From: Candidatus Amulumruptor caecigallinarius | GTDB taxonomy: Bacteria; Bacteroidota; Bacteroidia; Bacteroidales; Muribaculaceae | Length of the DNA: 39,436 nt | Assembly: GCA_023665575.1 (NCBI GenBank) | Contig: JAMPDQ010000001.1 | Coordinates: 116,063-155,498, forward strand | Direction of reading: 5' to 3' | Shown here: piece by piece, positions 17,077 through 25,618 of the stretch | Layout: each line of letters opens with the position of its first letter | Position numbering within the stretch: the stretch's first letter is position 1 | Notes under the pieces: model-generated | Told to the model about the DNA's origin: nothing | The model's input: the letters and a program-made list of their open reading frames with translations, nothing else | Databases searched by the model: none | Program-made: the position numbers and the translations under genes

Positions 17077-17107
17077 CAAAGATAACTCTTTTCCGGCAAT
17101 TAAGAAA
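17077..17107 (-). promoter_or_regulatory. promoter for tRNA-Arg
   Basis: On the minus strand TTTC (17107-17104) is followed after 19 bases by TATCTTTG (17084-17077), a perfect TAnnTTTG box with a one-mismatch -33 element. Transcription would begin near 17071, leaving about 45 bases of leader before the tRNA. Confidence 0.6.
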
Positions 17108-17172
17108 TATTTTTGGCGCATTTTATTCATAAGCAGCCAAGGAAAATGCCACATATTGATTATATTTGTAAT

Positions 17173-17838
17173 ATGGTAAAAATCGAATCAGGATGGCATG
17201 CGGCACTTGTCCGGGAGTTTGAAGCCTCATATTTTGAGACTCTTGCCGATTATGTGCGTGCGGAATATGGCCGGAAAGATTGCCGGATTTATCCCCCGGC
17301 TTCACAAATATTCGCGGCCTTCAATTCCTCACCCTTTGCCGAGACAAAGGTGGTGATTATCGGACAAGACCCATATCACGGACCGGGGCAGGCAAACGGA
17401 CTCTGTTTTTCCGTGTCGCCGGGAATCATGATGCCCCCCTCGCTACGCAATATTTTCAAAGAAGTCAGCGCCGACACGGGCGCACCGTTGCCATCTGACG
17501 GCGACCTGAGCCGTTGGGCGCGCCAGGGGGTGCTTCTGCTGAATTCATCGCTTACCGTGCGCGAGCACCGGCCGAAATCGCATGCGGGAATCGGATGGGA
17601 AAGATTCACGGATGCAGCCGTGCGCGCGCTGGCAGAAAAAAGAGACAACATAGTGTTTATCCTGTGGGGAAGCGATGCCATACGCAAGGGGGCATTCATT
17701 GACCGCTCCCGGCACCTGGTGCTTACCTCCCCTCACCCCTCCCCTCTCTCGGCACACCGCGGATTTTTCGGCAACCACCATTTCTCAAGAGCAAACGAAT
17801 ATCTGATATCTCACAACAAGACGCCCATAATATGGTGA
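17173..17838 (+). CDS. ung: uracil-DNA glycosylase, family 1
   Basis: This enzyme removes uracil from DNA as the first step of base excision repair. The water-activating loop GQDPYHGPGQANGLCFSV contains catalytic Asp66, and HPSPLSAHRGFFG is the leucine-loop motif with the catalytic histidine. Length is 221 residues, as expected. The ATG at 17173 (MVKIESGW) fits the family; an in-frame TTG at 17113 would add 20 unusual residues. TATATTTG at 17161-17168 looks like a -7 box only four bases before the ATG, though no -33 box is visible. The last 7 bases overlap the start of the T9SS plug gene. Confidence 0.95.
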   Translation: MVKIESGWHAALVREFEASYFETLADYVRAEYGRKDCRIYPPASQIFAAFNSSPFAETKVVIIGQDPYHGPGQANGLCFSVSPGIMMPPSLRNIFKEVSADTGAPLPSDGDLSRWARQGVLLLNSSLTVREHRPKSHAGIGWERFTDAAVRALAEKRDNIVFILWGSDAIRKGAFIDRSRHLVLTSPHPSPLSAHRGFFGNHHFSRANEYLISHNKTPIIW

Positions 17839-19109
17839 ATTATCTTTTCAAGATTTCCGGCTTAGTGCTGATGACACTCACAGCGGGCGTATTGGCGGCA
17901 TTTGCACAGGGTGTTGATACGGCAGAAAAAATATTCAATCCACGTTTCCGCACACTGAAGACACAGGTAGCCGACAATTTCTTCAGCCCTCCGGTGATAA
18001 GGATGAACTCTGACGACCGGCTGGTGGTGACATTTGATGAAATAGGAGAGGAAAACAGCTTTCTTGAATACCGGCTTATTCACTGCAACTCCGACTGGAC
18101 GCCCTCACGGCTTGTGGAAGCCGACTATATCGACGGCTTCAATGCCTTCAGGATAGAGGATTTTGCCTTTTCAGAGCTGACATATGTGCATTATGTGAAT
18201 TACAGGGTGGAAATTCCCAACGAAGAATGCCGGATTCTGCATTCAGGCAATTATCTGCTGCAGGTATATAATCCCGATTCGCCTGATGAATTGATTCTGC
18301 AGACACGATTTCGCGTTTCCGAACATATCACATCGATATCCGGCATGGCCAACTCCCGCACGGATCGCGGCCACAACACCGAGTGGCAGCAGCTTTCGCT
18401 GGCGGTGAATCATGAGGCCCTGCCGATGCTCAACCCCTATCAAGACATCAAAGTGGAAATTATGCAGAATCAGCGCGAGAGCACGCGTAGGATGCTGGCA
18501 TCGCCGGTGAGGGTCTCAGAGAAGACAGCTGTATATGAACACACTCCCGACATGATATTTCCGGCATCCAATGAATATCGCAGATTCGAATCGACAAGCA
18601 ATAATTTCCCGGGAATGCATGTGGACTCGCTGAGATTTATGGGGAGTAATTACCATGTGTGGCTCAAGCCCGACTTCGAACGCGCCACGAGCGAATATAA
18701 TTATGACCGCACGCAAAACGGCCGATATATAGTGCGCGAATATAATGCTACAGATTCCGATATAGCTGCCGATTATATCACAGTGCATTTCAATCTCGAC
18801 TTTCCCGAACTCATCAATGCCGACATATATGTGGATGGTGAATTTACGCATAATCAATTCAATGATTTCAACAGAATGGAATATGATCGCGACACACACA
18901 CATATCGCGCGGAGATTCCGTTGAAACAAGGGAATTACAACTATCAGTATGTCGCGTTGGCGAGAGACGGGAAAACGCAGCCGAATGTCGCGCTTGTGGA
19001 GGGAAATAAATATGAAACTGACAATGAATATGACATTGCAGTATATTTCAGGCCACCGGGAGCAAGGGGCGACCGTCTGATTGGCTTTGCAATAATTCAC
19101 CCCATTTGA
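17832..19109 (+). CDS. type IX secretion system plug protein (DUF5103)
   Basis: This 425-residue exported protein matches the DUF5103 family, now described as the plug of the T9SS translocon (PlugA in Flavobacterium), which closes the SprA/Sov channel from the periplasmic side when it is not occupied by cargo. A signal peptide ends at AAFAQG. The mature protein starts with the family-typical NPRFRTLKTQVADNFFSPPV, and the remainder is strand-rich (LEYRLIHCNSDW, NYRVEIPN, NYLLQVYNPDSPDELILQTR), ending in a conserved FRPPGARGDRLIGF segment. The gene overlaps ung by 7 bases. Its presence agrees with the T9SS-targeted protease at 8.2-10.3 kb. Main T9SS genes (porU, porV, sov) are not in the window. 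Confidence 0.87.
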   Translation: MVNYLFKISGLVLMTLTAGVLAAFAQGVDTAEKIFNPRFRTLKTQVADNFFSPPVIRMNSDDRLVVTFDEIGEENSFLEYRLIHCNSDWTPSRLVEADYIDGFNAFRIEDFAFSELTYVHYVNYRVEIPNEECRILHSGNYLLQVYNPDSPDELILQTRFRVSEHITSISGMANSRTDRGHNTEWQQLSLAVNHEALPMLNPYQDIKVEIMQNQRESTRRMLASPVRVSEKTAVYEHTPDMIFPASNEYRRFESTSNNFPGMHVDSLRFMGSNYHVWLKPDFERATSEYNYDRTQNGRYIVREYNATDSDIAADYITVHFNLDFPELINADIYVDGEFTHNQFNDFNRMEYDRDTHTYRAEIPLKQGNYNYQYVALARDGKTQPNVALVEGNKYETDNEYDIAVYFRPPGARGDRLIGFAIIHPI

Positions 19110-19136
19110 ATGTTTCATTTATCGGTTTTTTCTTAT

Positions 19137-19715
19137 ATGATACAGATTCAACATACATTGGTGTCGCTCGATGTGATAGAGAAATATTTTGCGTGCGATC
19201 TTGACGCCTGCCTCGGTGCATGCTGCATTGAGGGGGATGCCGGCGCTCCGCTTTCAGAAGATGAGAAGCGGAAAATCGATGATGTGGTGGAGACTGTGAA
19301 AGAGGAGATGCTCCCCGGCGCAGTTGAAGTGCTTGAGGATCAAGGGTCGGCCTATGTTGACTCCGAGGGCGACCTTGTCACATCAATTGTAAACGGACGT
19401 GACTGCATTTTCACATGCTATGCGGCCGGGGGGAAATGTCTGTGCGCGCTTGAAAAAAAATACCGTGAGGGCGCAATTGCCGATGTAAAGCCTATGTCGT
19501 GCAGACTCTATCCGGTGAGACTCAAGGAATATGACGGATTCACGGCTGTGAATTTTCACCGCTGGAAGATATGCAAAAGTGCGGAAGTGAATGGCAGAAA
19601 GCTGGGAATACGCGTGTTTCAGTTTCTGAAGGAGCCTTTGACAGCGAAGTTTGGCAAGGAATGGTATGCTGAGCTGGAAATAACCGCAAAAGAATATCTG
19701 AAATGGAAACATTAA
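19137..19715 (+). CDS. DUF3109 family cysteine-rich protein
   Basis: This is a cytosolic protein of 192 residues from the DUF3109 family (related to the YkgJ-type metal-binding cluster proteins); its role is unknown. Cysteines cluster in CDLDACLGACC near the N-terminus, CIFTC and GKCLCALEKKY in the middle, and MSCRLYPVR and WKICKSA later, a pattern expected to bind zinc or an iron-sulphur cluster. I chose the ATG at 19137 because MIQIQHTLVSLDVIEKYF aligns with the usual N-terminus of the family; an ATG at 19110, directly after the plug gene stop, would add nine residues. The 3' end overlaps the cardiolipin synthase gene by 13 bases. Confidence 0.85.
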   Translation: MIQIQHTLVSLDVIEKYFACDLDACLGACCIEGDAGAPLSEDEKRKIDDVVETVKEEMLPGAVEVLEDQGSAYVDSEGDLVTSIVNGRDCIFTCYAAGGKCLCALEKKYREGAIADVKPMSCRLYPVRLKEYDGFTAVNFHRWKICKSAEVNGRKLGIRVFQFLKEPLTAKFGKEWYAELEITAKEYLKWKH

Positions 19716-21133
19716 ACGACTGGCTTTATTATCTTATTGCCGGAGTTTATGCCGTCACCATTATATCATCGGTGGTGGTGGTGCTGAAAGAAAACCGGAA
19801 TCCAATCCGCTCGATAGCATGGGTGATTGCGCTGATTTTCCTGCCGGGTGTAGGGCTGATATTCTATCTCTTCTTCGGCAGGTCGCTGCGTGGACAACAC
19901 ATGATTTCGCGCATGAACCGCCGCAAGATGATGACAATCATGGCGCCGGCTCACGGCGATATTAATTCGGGGAATCTCACGAGGTCCGACCGCAATCTGA
20001 TAAAACTCGCACGCAATCTCTCATCGGCATTCTATAGCGTGAACAATGAGATTGAGATTTTTACACGCGGACAGGATAAATTCGAGAGTCTCAAACGCGA
20101 CCTCAGAGGGGCGCGAAAATCAATATATCTTCAATATTATATTTTTCAAGACGACAAGTTGGGCCATGAGATTTCCGGGATTCTGAAAGAGAAGGCTCGC
20201 GAGGGTCTTGATGTGAGAGTGATTTACGACCATGTTGGAAGTTTCTCCGCACATAACCGCTTTTTTAAAGACATGAACGCTGCCGGCGTGCGCACACATC
20301 CTTTTTTCAGGGTGACATTCCCCCAGCTTGCAAATAGGATTAACTGGCGCAACCACCGCAAAATAGTGATCATAGACAATGAAACCGGATATGCGGGAGG
20401 CATGAACATTGCCGACCGTTATGCAAAACGCGCGTCTCAGCGAGATTCCTGGCGCGACACTCATTTCCGTCTGCGCGGTGATATAGTGGAATCGCTGCTC
20501 GGCTCATTTATTATTGACTGGAACTTCCGCAACAATGAAGAGCCCATGACCTTTCCAAAATGTGAACGCACGGAAATAAAAAATGAGGTGGGAATGCAGC
20601 TTGTCACATCGGGTCCGCTCTCTGCCTGGGACAACCTTGCGCTATGCTTTCTTAAAGCTATCTCATCGGCCACAAAATCAATATATATCCAGACACCATA
20701 TTTTCTCCCTACAGATGCACTTCGCCACGCTCTTGAAGCGGCCGCCCTCTCGAAGATAGATGTCAGGATAATGATACCTCGCAGGAGCGACTCCATAATG
20801 CTTCAATATGCATCTTTTTCTTATGTAACACAATGTCTGAAGGCAGGCATAAAGGTGTATCTATATGACGCCGGCATGCTGCACGCAAAAACAATGATTA
20901 TCGACGACCGTATTGTCACCGCCGGATCAACTAATTTCGACTTCAGAAGCTTTGAAAACAATTTCGAATGCAACCTGTTTGTATATAACGAAGCTGTCAA
21001 TCGCAAGATGCGCGACATATTTTTTGAAGACATGAAGAAATGCACGAAGCTCTCTTATGCCAAATGGCATAAACGTCCGGTGCTTCAGCGCTCGCTTGAA
21101 TCGATTGTGCGTCTTGTATCCCCGATTCTTTAG
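19703..21133 (+). CDS. cls: cardiolipin synthase (phospholipase D family)
   Basis: This membrane enzyme joins two phosphatidylglycerol molecules into cardiolipin. Two N-terminal hydrophobic helices (residues about 5-60) are followed by two phospholipase D domains with HKD motifs: HRKIVIID at His218, followed by GGMN, and HAKTMIID at His394, followed by AGSTNFDFRSFENNFE. Length of 476 residues is standard. It overlaps the DUF3109 gene by 13 bases and is the last gene of the ung-plug-DUF3109-cls run. It converges on the ribosomal cluster, with 201 bases between the two stop codons. Confidence 0.93.
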   Translation: METLNDWLYYLIAGVYAVTIISSVVVVLKENRNPIRSIAWVIALIFLPGVGLIFYLFFGRSLRGQHMISRMNRRKMMTIMAPAHGDINSGNLTRSDRNLIKLARNLSSAFYSVNNEIEIFTRGQDKFESLKRDLRGARKSIYLQYYIFQDDKLGHEISGILKEKAREGLDVRVIYDHVGSFSAHNRFFKDMNAAGVRTHPFFRVTFPQLANRINWRNHRKIVIIDNETGYAGGMNIADRYAKRASQRDSWRDTHFRLRGDIVESLLGSFIIDWNFRNNEEPMTFPKCERTEIKNEVGMQLVTSGPLSAWDNLALCFLKAISSATKSIYIQTPYFLPTDALRHALEAAALSKIDVRIMIPRRSDSIMLQYASFSYVTQCLKAGIKVYLYDAGMLHAKTMIIDDRIVTAGSTNFDFRSFENNFECNLFVYNEAVNRKMRDIFFEDMKKCTKLSYAKWHKRPVLQRSLESIVRLVSPIL

Positions 21134-21213
21134 GGGATTTGCACGGTTTAGGCAACACCATTATGGTTTTGAAACGCGGTTCGGCATCCCTTTTCAAAAG
21201 GTTTTAAGGCCAA

Positions 21214-21255
21214 GACTCCTTTCCCCTGCGTTAACAACTTTTGGAGAATGGAGTC
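21214..21255 (+). repeat. dispersed element, module B (stem-loop), copy 3
   Basis: GACTCCTTTCCCC (21214-21226) pairs with GGAGAATGGAGTC (21243-21255) at 11 of 13 positions. The loop TGCGTTAACAACTTTT is a diverged form of the core shared by copies 1 and 2. The second stem pair here is A-T where copy 1 has G-C, so pairing is kept while sequence changes. Confidence 0.65.
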
Positions 21256-21264
21256 ATAGGCCCC

Positions 21265-21278
21265 GTTTCATAAAAAAC
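21265..21278 (+). repeat. dispersed element, module A half-site, copy 3
   Basis: GTTTCATAAAAAAC follows module B by nine bases. Its A-run doubles as the U-tract of the rplQ terminator on the minus strand. Confidence 0.55.
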
Positions 21279-21313
21279 AATCCCGGCATATTTGGATGTC
21301 GGGATTGCTTTTT
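21272..21313. terminator. bidirectional terminator for the ribosomal operon and cls
   Basis: CAATCCCG (21278-21285) pairs with CGGGATTG (21300-21307) around 14 bases. Six A residues at 21272-21277 give a U-run for minus-strand transcripts coming from rplQ, and TTTTT at 21309-21313 serves plus-strand transcripts from cls. Confidence 0.85.
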
Positions 21314-21334
21314 ATTAAGTATAAAGGTTCGTTA

Positions 21335-21826
21335 TTACTCAGCCTTTGTCTCTTCCTCCTTGGGAGCTTCCTCAGATTTGGGAGCTTCCTCAGATTTGGG
21401 AGCTGCTTTTTTGCGTGAACGACGTGTGCGGCCGCTCTTCTTCTCAGCAGCAGCATCACCCATAGTATCGTTGAAATCAACGAACTCTATCATGGCCATC
21501 TCGGCATTATCGCCAAGACGGTGGCCTGTTTTGAGAATACGGAGATAACCGCCGGGACGATCGGCAACTTTCTCAGAGATAACGCCGAAAAGCTCCTTCA
21601 CAGCTTCCTTGTTCTGGAGATAGCTGAACACTACACGACGATTGAGTGTGTCATCCTTCTTCGATCGAGTGATGAGGGGCTCGGCATAAACGCGCAAGGC
21701 CTTGGCTTTAGCCACGGTGGTGAAAATTCTCTTGTGAGCTACAAGAGAAATCATCAGGTTGGCAAGCAGCGATTCGCGATGGCCTTTCTTGCGGCTGAGA
21801 TGATTGAATTTCTTATTATGTCTCAT
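21335..21826 (-). CDS. rplQ: 50S ribosomal protein L17
   Basis: This is the large-subunit protein bL17, next to the exit tunnel. The N-terminus [18 protein letters not shown] is diagnostic. At 163 residues it is about 35 longer than E. coli L17; the extra C-terminal part from about residue 125 is a low-complexity Lys/Ala/Glu tail ([20 protein letters not shown]). The tail is encoded partly by an 18-base direct repeat (21362-21379 and 21380-21397). It is the last gene of the cluster, nine bases after rpoA, and is followed by a strong terminator. Confidence 0.96.
   Translation of the reverse strand: MRHNKKFNHLSRKKGHRESLLANLMISLVAHKRIFTTVAKAKALRVYAEPLITRSKKDDTLNRRVVFSYLQNKEAVKELFGVISEKVADRPGGYLRILKTGHRLGDNAEMAMIEFVDFNDTMGDAAAEKKSGRTRRSRKKAAPKSEEAPKSEEAPKEEETKAE
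21362..21404 (-). repeat. 18-base tandem repeat inside the rplQ tail
   Basis: GGGAGCTTCCTCAGATTT occurs twice without a gap (21362-21379, 21380-21397) and continues for seven more bases. It encodes the repeated peptide unit KSEEAP. Because 18 is a multiple of three, copy-number change would lengthen or shorten the tail in frame. Confidence 0.85.
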
Positions 21827-21834
21827 TGTGCGAT

Positions 21835-22833
21835 TTAGTCTTTGTCTAATTTATATTTTGAAATATCCATTCCAAAGGAAAGATTGAGCTTCTCGAGCAA
21901 TTCATCCAACTCGCTAAGCGACTTTCTTCCGAAATTTCTGAACTTGAGCAGGTCATTCTTATTGAACACCACGAGTTCACCGAGCGTCTCCACTTCAGCG
22001 CTCTTCAGGCAGTTGAGCGCGCGCACGGAGAGATCCATGTCGGTTAGTTTTGTTTTCAGAAGCTGGCGCATGTGGAGCACCTCTTCGTCAAACTCTTCGG
22101 GAGTGTCGTCATGCGGTGCTTCGAGAGTGATTTTCTCATCGCTGAACATCATGAAATGTTGAATAAGAATTTTTGCCGCCTCCTTCAGAGCCTCCTTGGG
22201 CTGAATCGATCCGTCGGTAGTTACTTCAATGAGAAGCTTCTCATAGTCGGTCTTCTGCTCCACACGATAGTTGTCGACTGCATATTTCACATTCTTGACC
22301 GGCGTGTAGATTGAATCGATTGCAATAACATGGAGATCGTCGGTAGCAAGCATTTCACGGTTTTCATCTGCGGGCACCCAACCGCGACCCTTGTTGATTG
22401 AGAATTCCATCTCAAAGCCATAGTCTTTGTCGAGATGGCAAATCACAAGCTCGGGATTAAGCACCTTGAAACCGGAGAGCACCTTGCCCAAGTCGCCTGC
22501 AGTAAACACATCTGTACCCGCCACTTTCACTGTTTGTTTTTCAGTGTTGTGATCAGCGGTCACCTGCTTGAATCTGATTTGTTTGAGGTTAAGGATGATG
22601 TTTGTGACATCCTCCTTCACACCCGGGATAGTGTCCAGTTCGTGAGCCACGCCGTTGATTCGGATGGAATTGATTGCAAAACCACCGAGCGATGACAGGA
22701 GAATCCTGCGCAAGGCATTACCGATGGTCTGGCCATATCCCGGCTCGAGAGGACGGAATTCAAACTTGCCGTAAGAATTGTTCTCTTCAAGCATTATGAC
22801 CTTTTCGGGTTTCTGAAATGCTAATATTGGCAT
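21835..22833 (-). CDS. rpoA: DNA-directed RNA polymerase subunit alpha
   Basis: The alpha subunit dimer nucleates RNA polymerase assembly. The N-terminal domain has the dimerisation motif [18 protein letters not shown], and the C-terminal DNA- and activator-binding domain has [19 protein letters not shown] with two helix-hairpin-helix turns ([16 protein letters not shown]). Length is 332 residues, normal for the phylum. It lies between rpsD (17 bases upstream) and rplQ, the standard alpha-operon order. A flexible acidic linker ([10 protein letters not shown]) joins the domains. Confidence 0.98.
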   Translation of the reverse strand: MPILAFQKPEKVIMLEENNSYGKFEFRPLEPGYGQTIGNALRRILLSSLGGFAINSIRINGVAHELDTIPGVKEDVTNIILNLKQIRFKQVTADHNTEKQTVKVAGTDVFTAGDLGKVLSGFKVLNPELVICHLDKDYGFEMEFSINKGRGWVPADENREMLATDDLHVIAIDSIYTPVKNVKYAVDNYRVEQKTDYEKLLIEVTTDGSIQPKEALKEAAKILIQHFMMFSDEKITLEAPHDDTPEEFDEEVLHMRQLLKTKLTDMDLSVRALNCLKSAEVETLGELVVFNKNDLLKFRNFGRKSLSELDELLEKLNLSFGMDISKYKLDKD

Positions 22834-22850
22834 GGGTATCTTAGTGTTTA

Positions 22851-23456
22851 TTATTTAGAATAGAGCTCGACAATCAGCTGTTCCTTGATTGTCTCGGGGA
22901 TATCTTCGCGCTGGGGGAGATGAAGGAACTTACCGCCCTTGATGCTCTCATCCCATTCAATCCAGGGATACTTGCTGTGGTTGAAGCCGGCAACGCAGTC
23001 GGCGATAACCTCGAGCGACTTTGACTTTTCACGCACAGTCACAACATCACCGGGCATTACACGATATGAAGGGATATTCACATTCCTGCCGTTGACGTTG
23101 ATGTGTTTGTGAAGCACGAGCTGGCGTGCAGCCGGACGGCTGGGAGCGAGGCCAAGGCGATACACCACATTGTCGAGGCGGCTCTCCAAGAGCTGGAGGA
23201 GCACCTCACCGGTGATGCCTTTGGTGCGCGCAGCCTTCTCGAACAGGTTGCGGAACTGACGTTCGAGCACGCCGTATGTATATTTAGCTTTTTGTTTTTC
23301 ACGCAACTGAGTGCCATACTCAGATGTTTTCCTGCGGCGGTTGAGGCCATGCTGGCCCGGGGGATAATTCTTTTTTGCCAATACTTTATCCTCGCCAAAA
23401 ATAGGCTCGCCGAATTTGCGTGCGATTTTTGTTTTTGGTCCTGTGTATCTTGCCAT
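22851..23456 (-). CDS. rpsD: 30S ribosomal protein S4
   Basis: uS4 is a primary 16S rRNA binder and, in E. coli and Bacillus, a translational repressor of its own operon. The protein of 201 residues has the S4 RNA-binding domain ([26 protein letters not shown]) and lacks the N-terminal zinc-binding cysteines, so it is the cysteine-free form. It is preceded by an unusually long 159-base spacer with hairpins, consistent with autoregulation. Confidence 0.98.
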   Translation of the reverse strand: MARYTGPKTKIARKFGEPIFGEDKVLAKKNYPPGQHGLNRRRKTSEYGTQLREKQKAKYTYGVLERQFRNLFEKAARTKGITGEVLLQLLESRLDNVVYRLGLAPSRPAARQLVLHKHINVNGRNVNIPSYRVMPGDVVTVREKSKSLEVIADCVAGFNHSKYPWIEWDESIKGGKFLHLPQREDIPETIKEQLIVELYSK

Positions 23457-23615
23457 TATTTTTTCTTTTTCTTATCCTTAAGCCTGTCCCTTAGCGCAGC
23501 CGCGACTGTCGAGAGAAAGTGCATGTGACAGTCTATTCGCATTCAGGATCAGAGGCCTGCCGGACTGGTTCGAATTAATCTGTTGCTTGAAATTTCTTAT
23601 TATCAATCTTCAAGA
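23457..23615 (-). promoter_or_regulatory. structured rpsK-rpsD spacer, candidate S4 leader RNA
   Basis: This 159-base spacer is long for the cluster. It holds a 7-bp hairpin GACTGTC (23504-23510) / GACAGTC (23527-23533), a shorter CAGG (23544-23547) / CCTG (23556-23559) stem, and alternative pairings between CCAGTC-like and GACTG-like segments that could give a pseudoknot. S4-binding leaders upstream of rpsD are known in other bacteria, and from memory a Bacteroidia S4 leader motif has been proposed; I could not compare this sequence with it. The alternative is a plain spacer or internal promoter region. Confidence 0.45.
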
Positions 23616-24005
23616 TTAAACTCTTCTTCTCTTGGGCGGACGGCAACCATTGTGCGGAAGCGGAGTCACGTCAACGATTTCAGTAACCTCGATGCCACTC
23701 TGGTGCACGAAACGGATAGCGGCCTCACGACCATTGCCCGGCCCCTTCACATAAGCCTTCACCTTGCGCAGGCCAAGATCATAGGCAACCTTTGCGCAAT
23801 CCTGAGCCGCCATCTGAGCGGCATAGGGGGTGTTCTTTTTTGAGCCTCTGAAGCCCATCTTGCCGGCCGATGACCATGAGATAACCTGGCCTTCGCTGTT
23901 GGCAAGACACACAATGATGTTGTTGAAAGAGCTATGCACATGAAGCTGACCGTTGGCGTCAACTTTGACATTCCTCTTTTTTGCTGCGACTGTCTTTTTT
24001 GCCAT
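23616..24005 (-). CDS. rpsK: 30S ribosomal protein S11
   Basis: uS11 forms the platform of the small subunit and contacts mRNA near the exit-site codon. The 129-residue protein has the conserved [10 protein letters not shown] segment and the signature C-terminus [12 protein letters not shown]. It lies 12 bases after rpsM, in the order rpsM-rpsK-rpsD-rpoA typical of the alpha operon. The leader AATAAAAAAGT before its ATG is A-rich with no Shine-Dalgarno sequence. Confidence 0.98.
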   Translation of the reverse strand: MAKKTVAAKKRNVKVDANGQLHVHSSFNNIIVCLANSEGQVISWSSAGKMGFRGSKKNTPYAAQMAAQDCAKVAYDLGLRKVKAYVKGPGNGREAAIRFVHQSGIEVTEIVDVTPLPHNGCRPPKRRRV

Positions 24006-24017
24006 ACTTTTTTATTG

Positions 24018-24398
24018 TTATTTAGTAGCTTTCTTCTTGTTAGCGACTGTTTTCTTACGACCCTTGCGAGTGCGGGCATTATTCTTTGTGCTCTGGCCAC
24101 GCACGGGGAGGCCGATACGGTGACGGATGCCGCGGTAACAACCGATATCCATCAGGCGCTTGATGTTGAGCTGAATCTCCGAGCGGAGGTCACCCTCTAC
24201 CTTATAGTCGCGCTGAATCACTTCACGCACGGCGGCTGCCTGTGCATCAGTCCAGTCTTTCACTTTGATATCACGGTCAACGCCTGCTTTTTCCAATATG
24301 GAATTAGCTGCGCTGCGTCCGATTCCGAAGATATAGGTCAACGCTATTTCTCCTCTTTTATTCTGCGGCAAATCTACGCCGACAATTCTTACTGCCAT
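24018..24398 (-). CDS. rpsM: 30S ribosomal protein S13
   Basis: uS13 sits in the head of the small subunit and bridges to the large subunit. Recognised by [21 protein letters not shown] at the N-terminus, the helix-hairpin-helix region ([14 protein letters not shown]) and the basic C-terminal tail [13 protein letters not shown]. Length is 126 residues. It follows rpmJ by 35 bases. Confidence 0.98.
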   Translation of the reverse strand: MAVRIVGVDLPQNKRGEIALTYIFGIGRSAANSILEKAGVDRDIKVKDWTDAQAAAVREVIQRDYKVEGDLRSEIQLNIKRLMDIGCYRGIRHRIGLPVRGQSTKNNARTRKGRKKTVANKKKATK

Positions 24399-24433
24399 AT
24401 TGTTTTATACAATTTTTTGCAAAGGTAATAAAA

Positions 24434-24550
24434 TTATCCTTGACGTTGTTTAAATTTTGGGTTTTTCTTGTTGATTACGTACAGTCTACCCTTACGGCGT
24501 ACGATTTTGCTGTCGGGAGTGCGCTTTTTTACAGATGCTCTAACTTTCAT
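24434..24550 (-). CDS. rpmJ: 50S ribosomal protein L36
   Basis: A 38-codon gene encoding bL36: [19 protein letters not shown], then [20 protein letters not shown]36 binds 23S rRNA helices near the GTPase centre. The zinc-binding cysteines of the C+ form are absent (serine in PDSKIV), so it is a zinc-independent form. It lies between infA (19 bases upstream) and rpsM, its normal place. Confidence 0.96.
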   Translation of the reverse strand: MKVRASVKKRTPDSKIVRRKGRLYVINKKNPKFKQRQG

Positions 24551-24569
24551 ATCAGGTTTTGTTTTTTTC

Positions 24570-24788
24570 TTATTTATATCTGAAAGATATTCTTCCCTTG
24601 CTCAAGTCGTAAGGAGACATCTCCACTTTCACTTTATCACCGGGAAGTATTTTAATATAGTGCATCCTCATTTTGCCGGATATGTGGGCTGTGATTTCAT
24701 GCCCATTTTCCAGCTCCACCTTGAACATTGCGTTCGAGAGGGCTTCGAGAATCACACCATCCTGTTCAATTGCAGCTTGCTTTGCCAT
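24570..24788 (-). CDS. infA: translation initiation factor IF-1
   Basis: IF-1 binds the ribosomal A site during initiation and helps IF-2 and IF-3. The 72-residue protein is a single OB-fold S1-like domain ([34 protein letters not shown], ending GRISFRYK). It starts five bases after the map stop codon, giving close coupling. The map-infA-rpmJ-rpsM order is standard in this phylum. Confidence 0.98.
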   Translation of the reverse strand: MAKQAAIEQDGVILEALSNAMFKVELENGHEITAHISGKMRMHYIKILPGDKVKVEMSPYDLSKGRISFRYK

Positions 24789-24793
24789 ATTTT

Positions 24794-25597
24794 TCAGTTT
24801 TCTGATTCGTTATCCATATTTTGATTTATTCCCAATGCCTCCTCCACATATTTGAAGGTGGTCATTATTTCCGGAACATCGGGAGTGATTAATATCGTGT
24901 GCTCATAATGAGCCGACGGCTTACGGTCGCGTGTGCGGCATTCCCAGCCGTTGTTTTCTATCACGATATTTTTGCTTCCCAGATTTATCATCGGTTCGAT
25001 AGCGATGCACATTCCCGGCTTGAGGACAGGGCCGATGCCTCGACGCCCGTAGTTGGGAACTTCGGGGTCTTCATGCATGCTTCTGCCTATGCCGTGTCCG
25101 CACATCTCTCTGACTACGCTGTAGCCGCGCTTCTCACAATATGTCTGCACGGCATTGGCGATATCTCCGATTCTTTTTCCCGCTTTTGCCGCTTCGATGC
25201 CCTTATAGAGCGATTCCCGAGTGGTCTGCAACAAAGCAGCCACCTTTTCATCAACATCGCCCACGGCAAATGTGTAACAGCTGTCGCCGTTATAGCCGTT
25301 GAGTTCAACCACACAGTCTGTGCCGATGATGTCACCCTCTCGGAGGGCATAGTTGGAGGGGAAGCCATGCACCACGGTTTCATTCACCTCGATGCATAGA
25401 GTTCCGGGGAAACCCTGATATCCCAAACAAGCGGGTTTACCCCCATTGTCGAGGATAAACTCTCTTGCTATGGTGTCGAGACGACGGGTGGTGACTCCGG
25501 GTGCAACCCACTTGGCCACTTCCCCAAGCGTGCGGCTCACGAGGTCGCAGGCCGCGCGCATCATTTCAATCTCTTCAGGTGTCTTAATATAGATCAT
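24794..25597 (-). CDS. map: methionine aminopeptidase, type I
   Basis: This enzyme removes the initiator methionine from new proteins. The metal ligands are visible: two aspartates in [16 protein letters not shown], histidine in [13 protein letters not shown], and glutamates in AIEPMI and HYEHTILI. Length is 267 residues, without the SH3-like extension of some homologues. It follows secY by 21 bases; adk, which lies between secY and map in many bacteria, is absent here. Confidence 0.97.
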   Translation of the reverse strand: MIYIKTPEEIEMMRAACDLVSRTLGEVAKWVAPGVTTRRLDTIAREFILDNGGKPACLGYQGFPGTLCIEVNETVVHGFPSNYALREGDIIGTDCVVELNGYNGDSCYTFAVGDVDEKVAALLQTTRESLYKGIEAAKAGKRIGDIANAVQTYCEKRGYSVVREMCGHGIGRSMHEDPEVPNYGRRGIGPVLKPGMCIAIEPMINLGSKNIVIENNGWECRTRDRKPSAHYEHTILITPDVPEIMTTFKYVEEALGINQNMDNESEN

Positions 25598-25618
25598 CTT
25601 GTCAATTCAAACTAAATG

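Noticed and set aside
17113-17172. TTG start giving 20 more residues on uracil-DNA glycosylase
   Set aside because: The family starts near the ATG at 17173, and the extra residues are not typical.
19110-19136. ATG directly after the plug gene as the start of the DUF3109 gene
   Set aside because: Family members begin at the equivalent of 19137; the earlier ATG remains possible but less likely.
21191-21203. CCTTTTCAAAAGG palindrome after cls as a terminator
   Set aside because: The loop is too small and the stem too weak; the hairpin at 21278-21307 with T-runs on both sides is the better terminator.
21362-21404. Repeats resembling a CRISPR or minisatellite array
   Set aside because: The repeat is in frame inside rplQ, without spacers, and encodes the protein tail.
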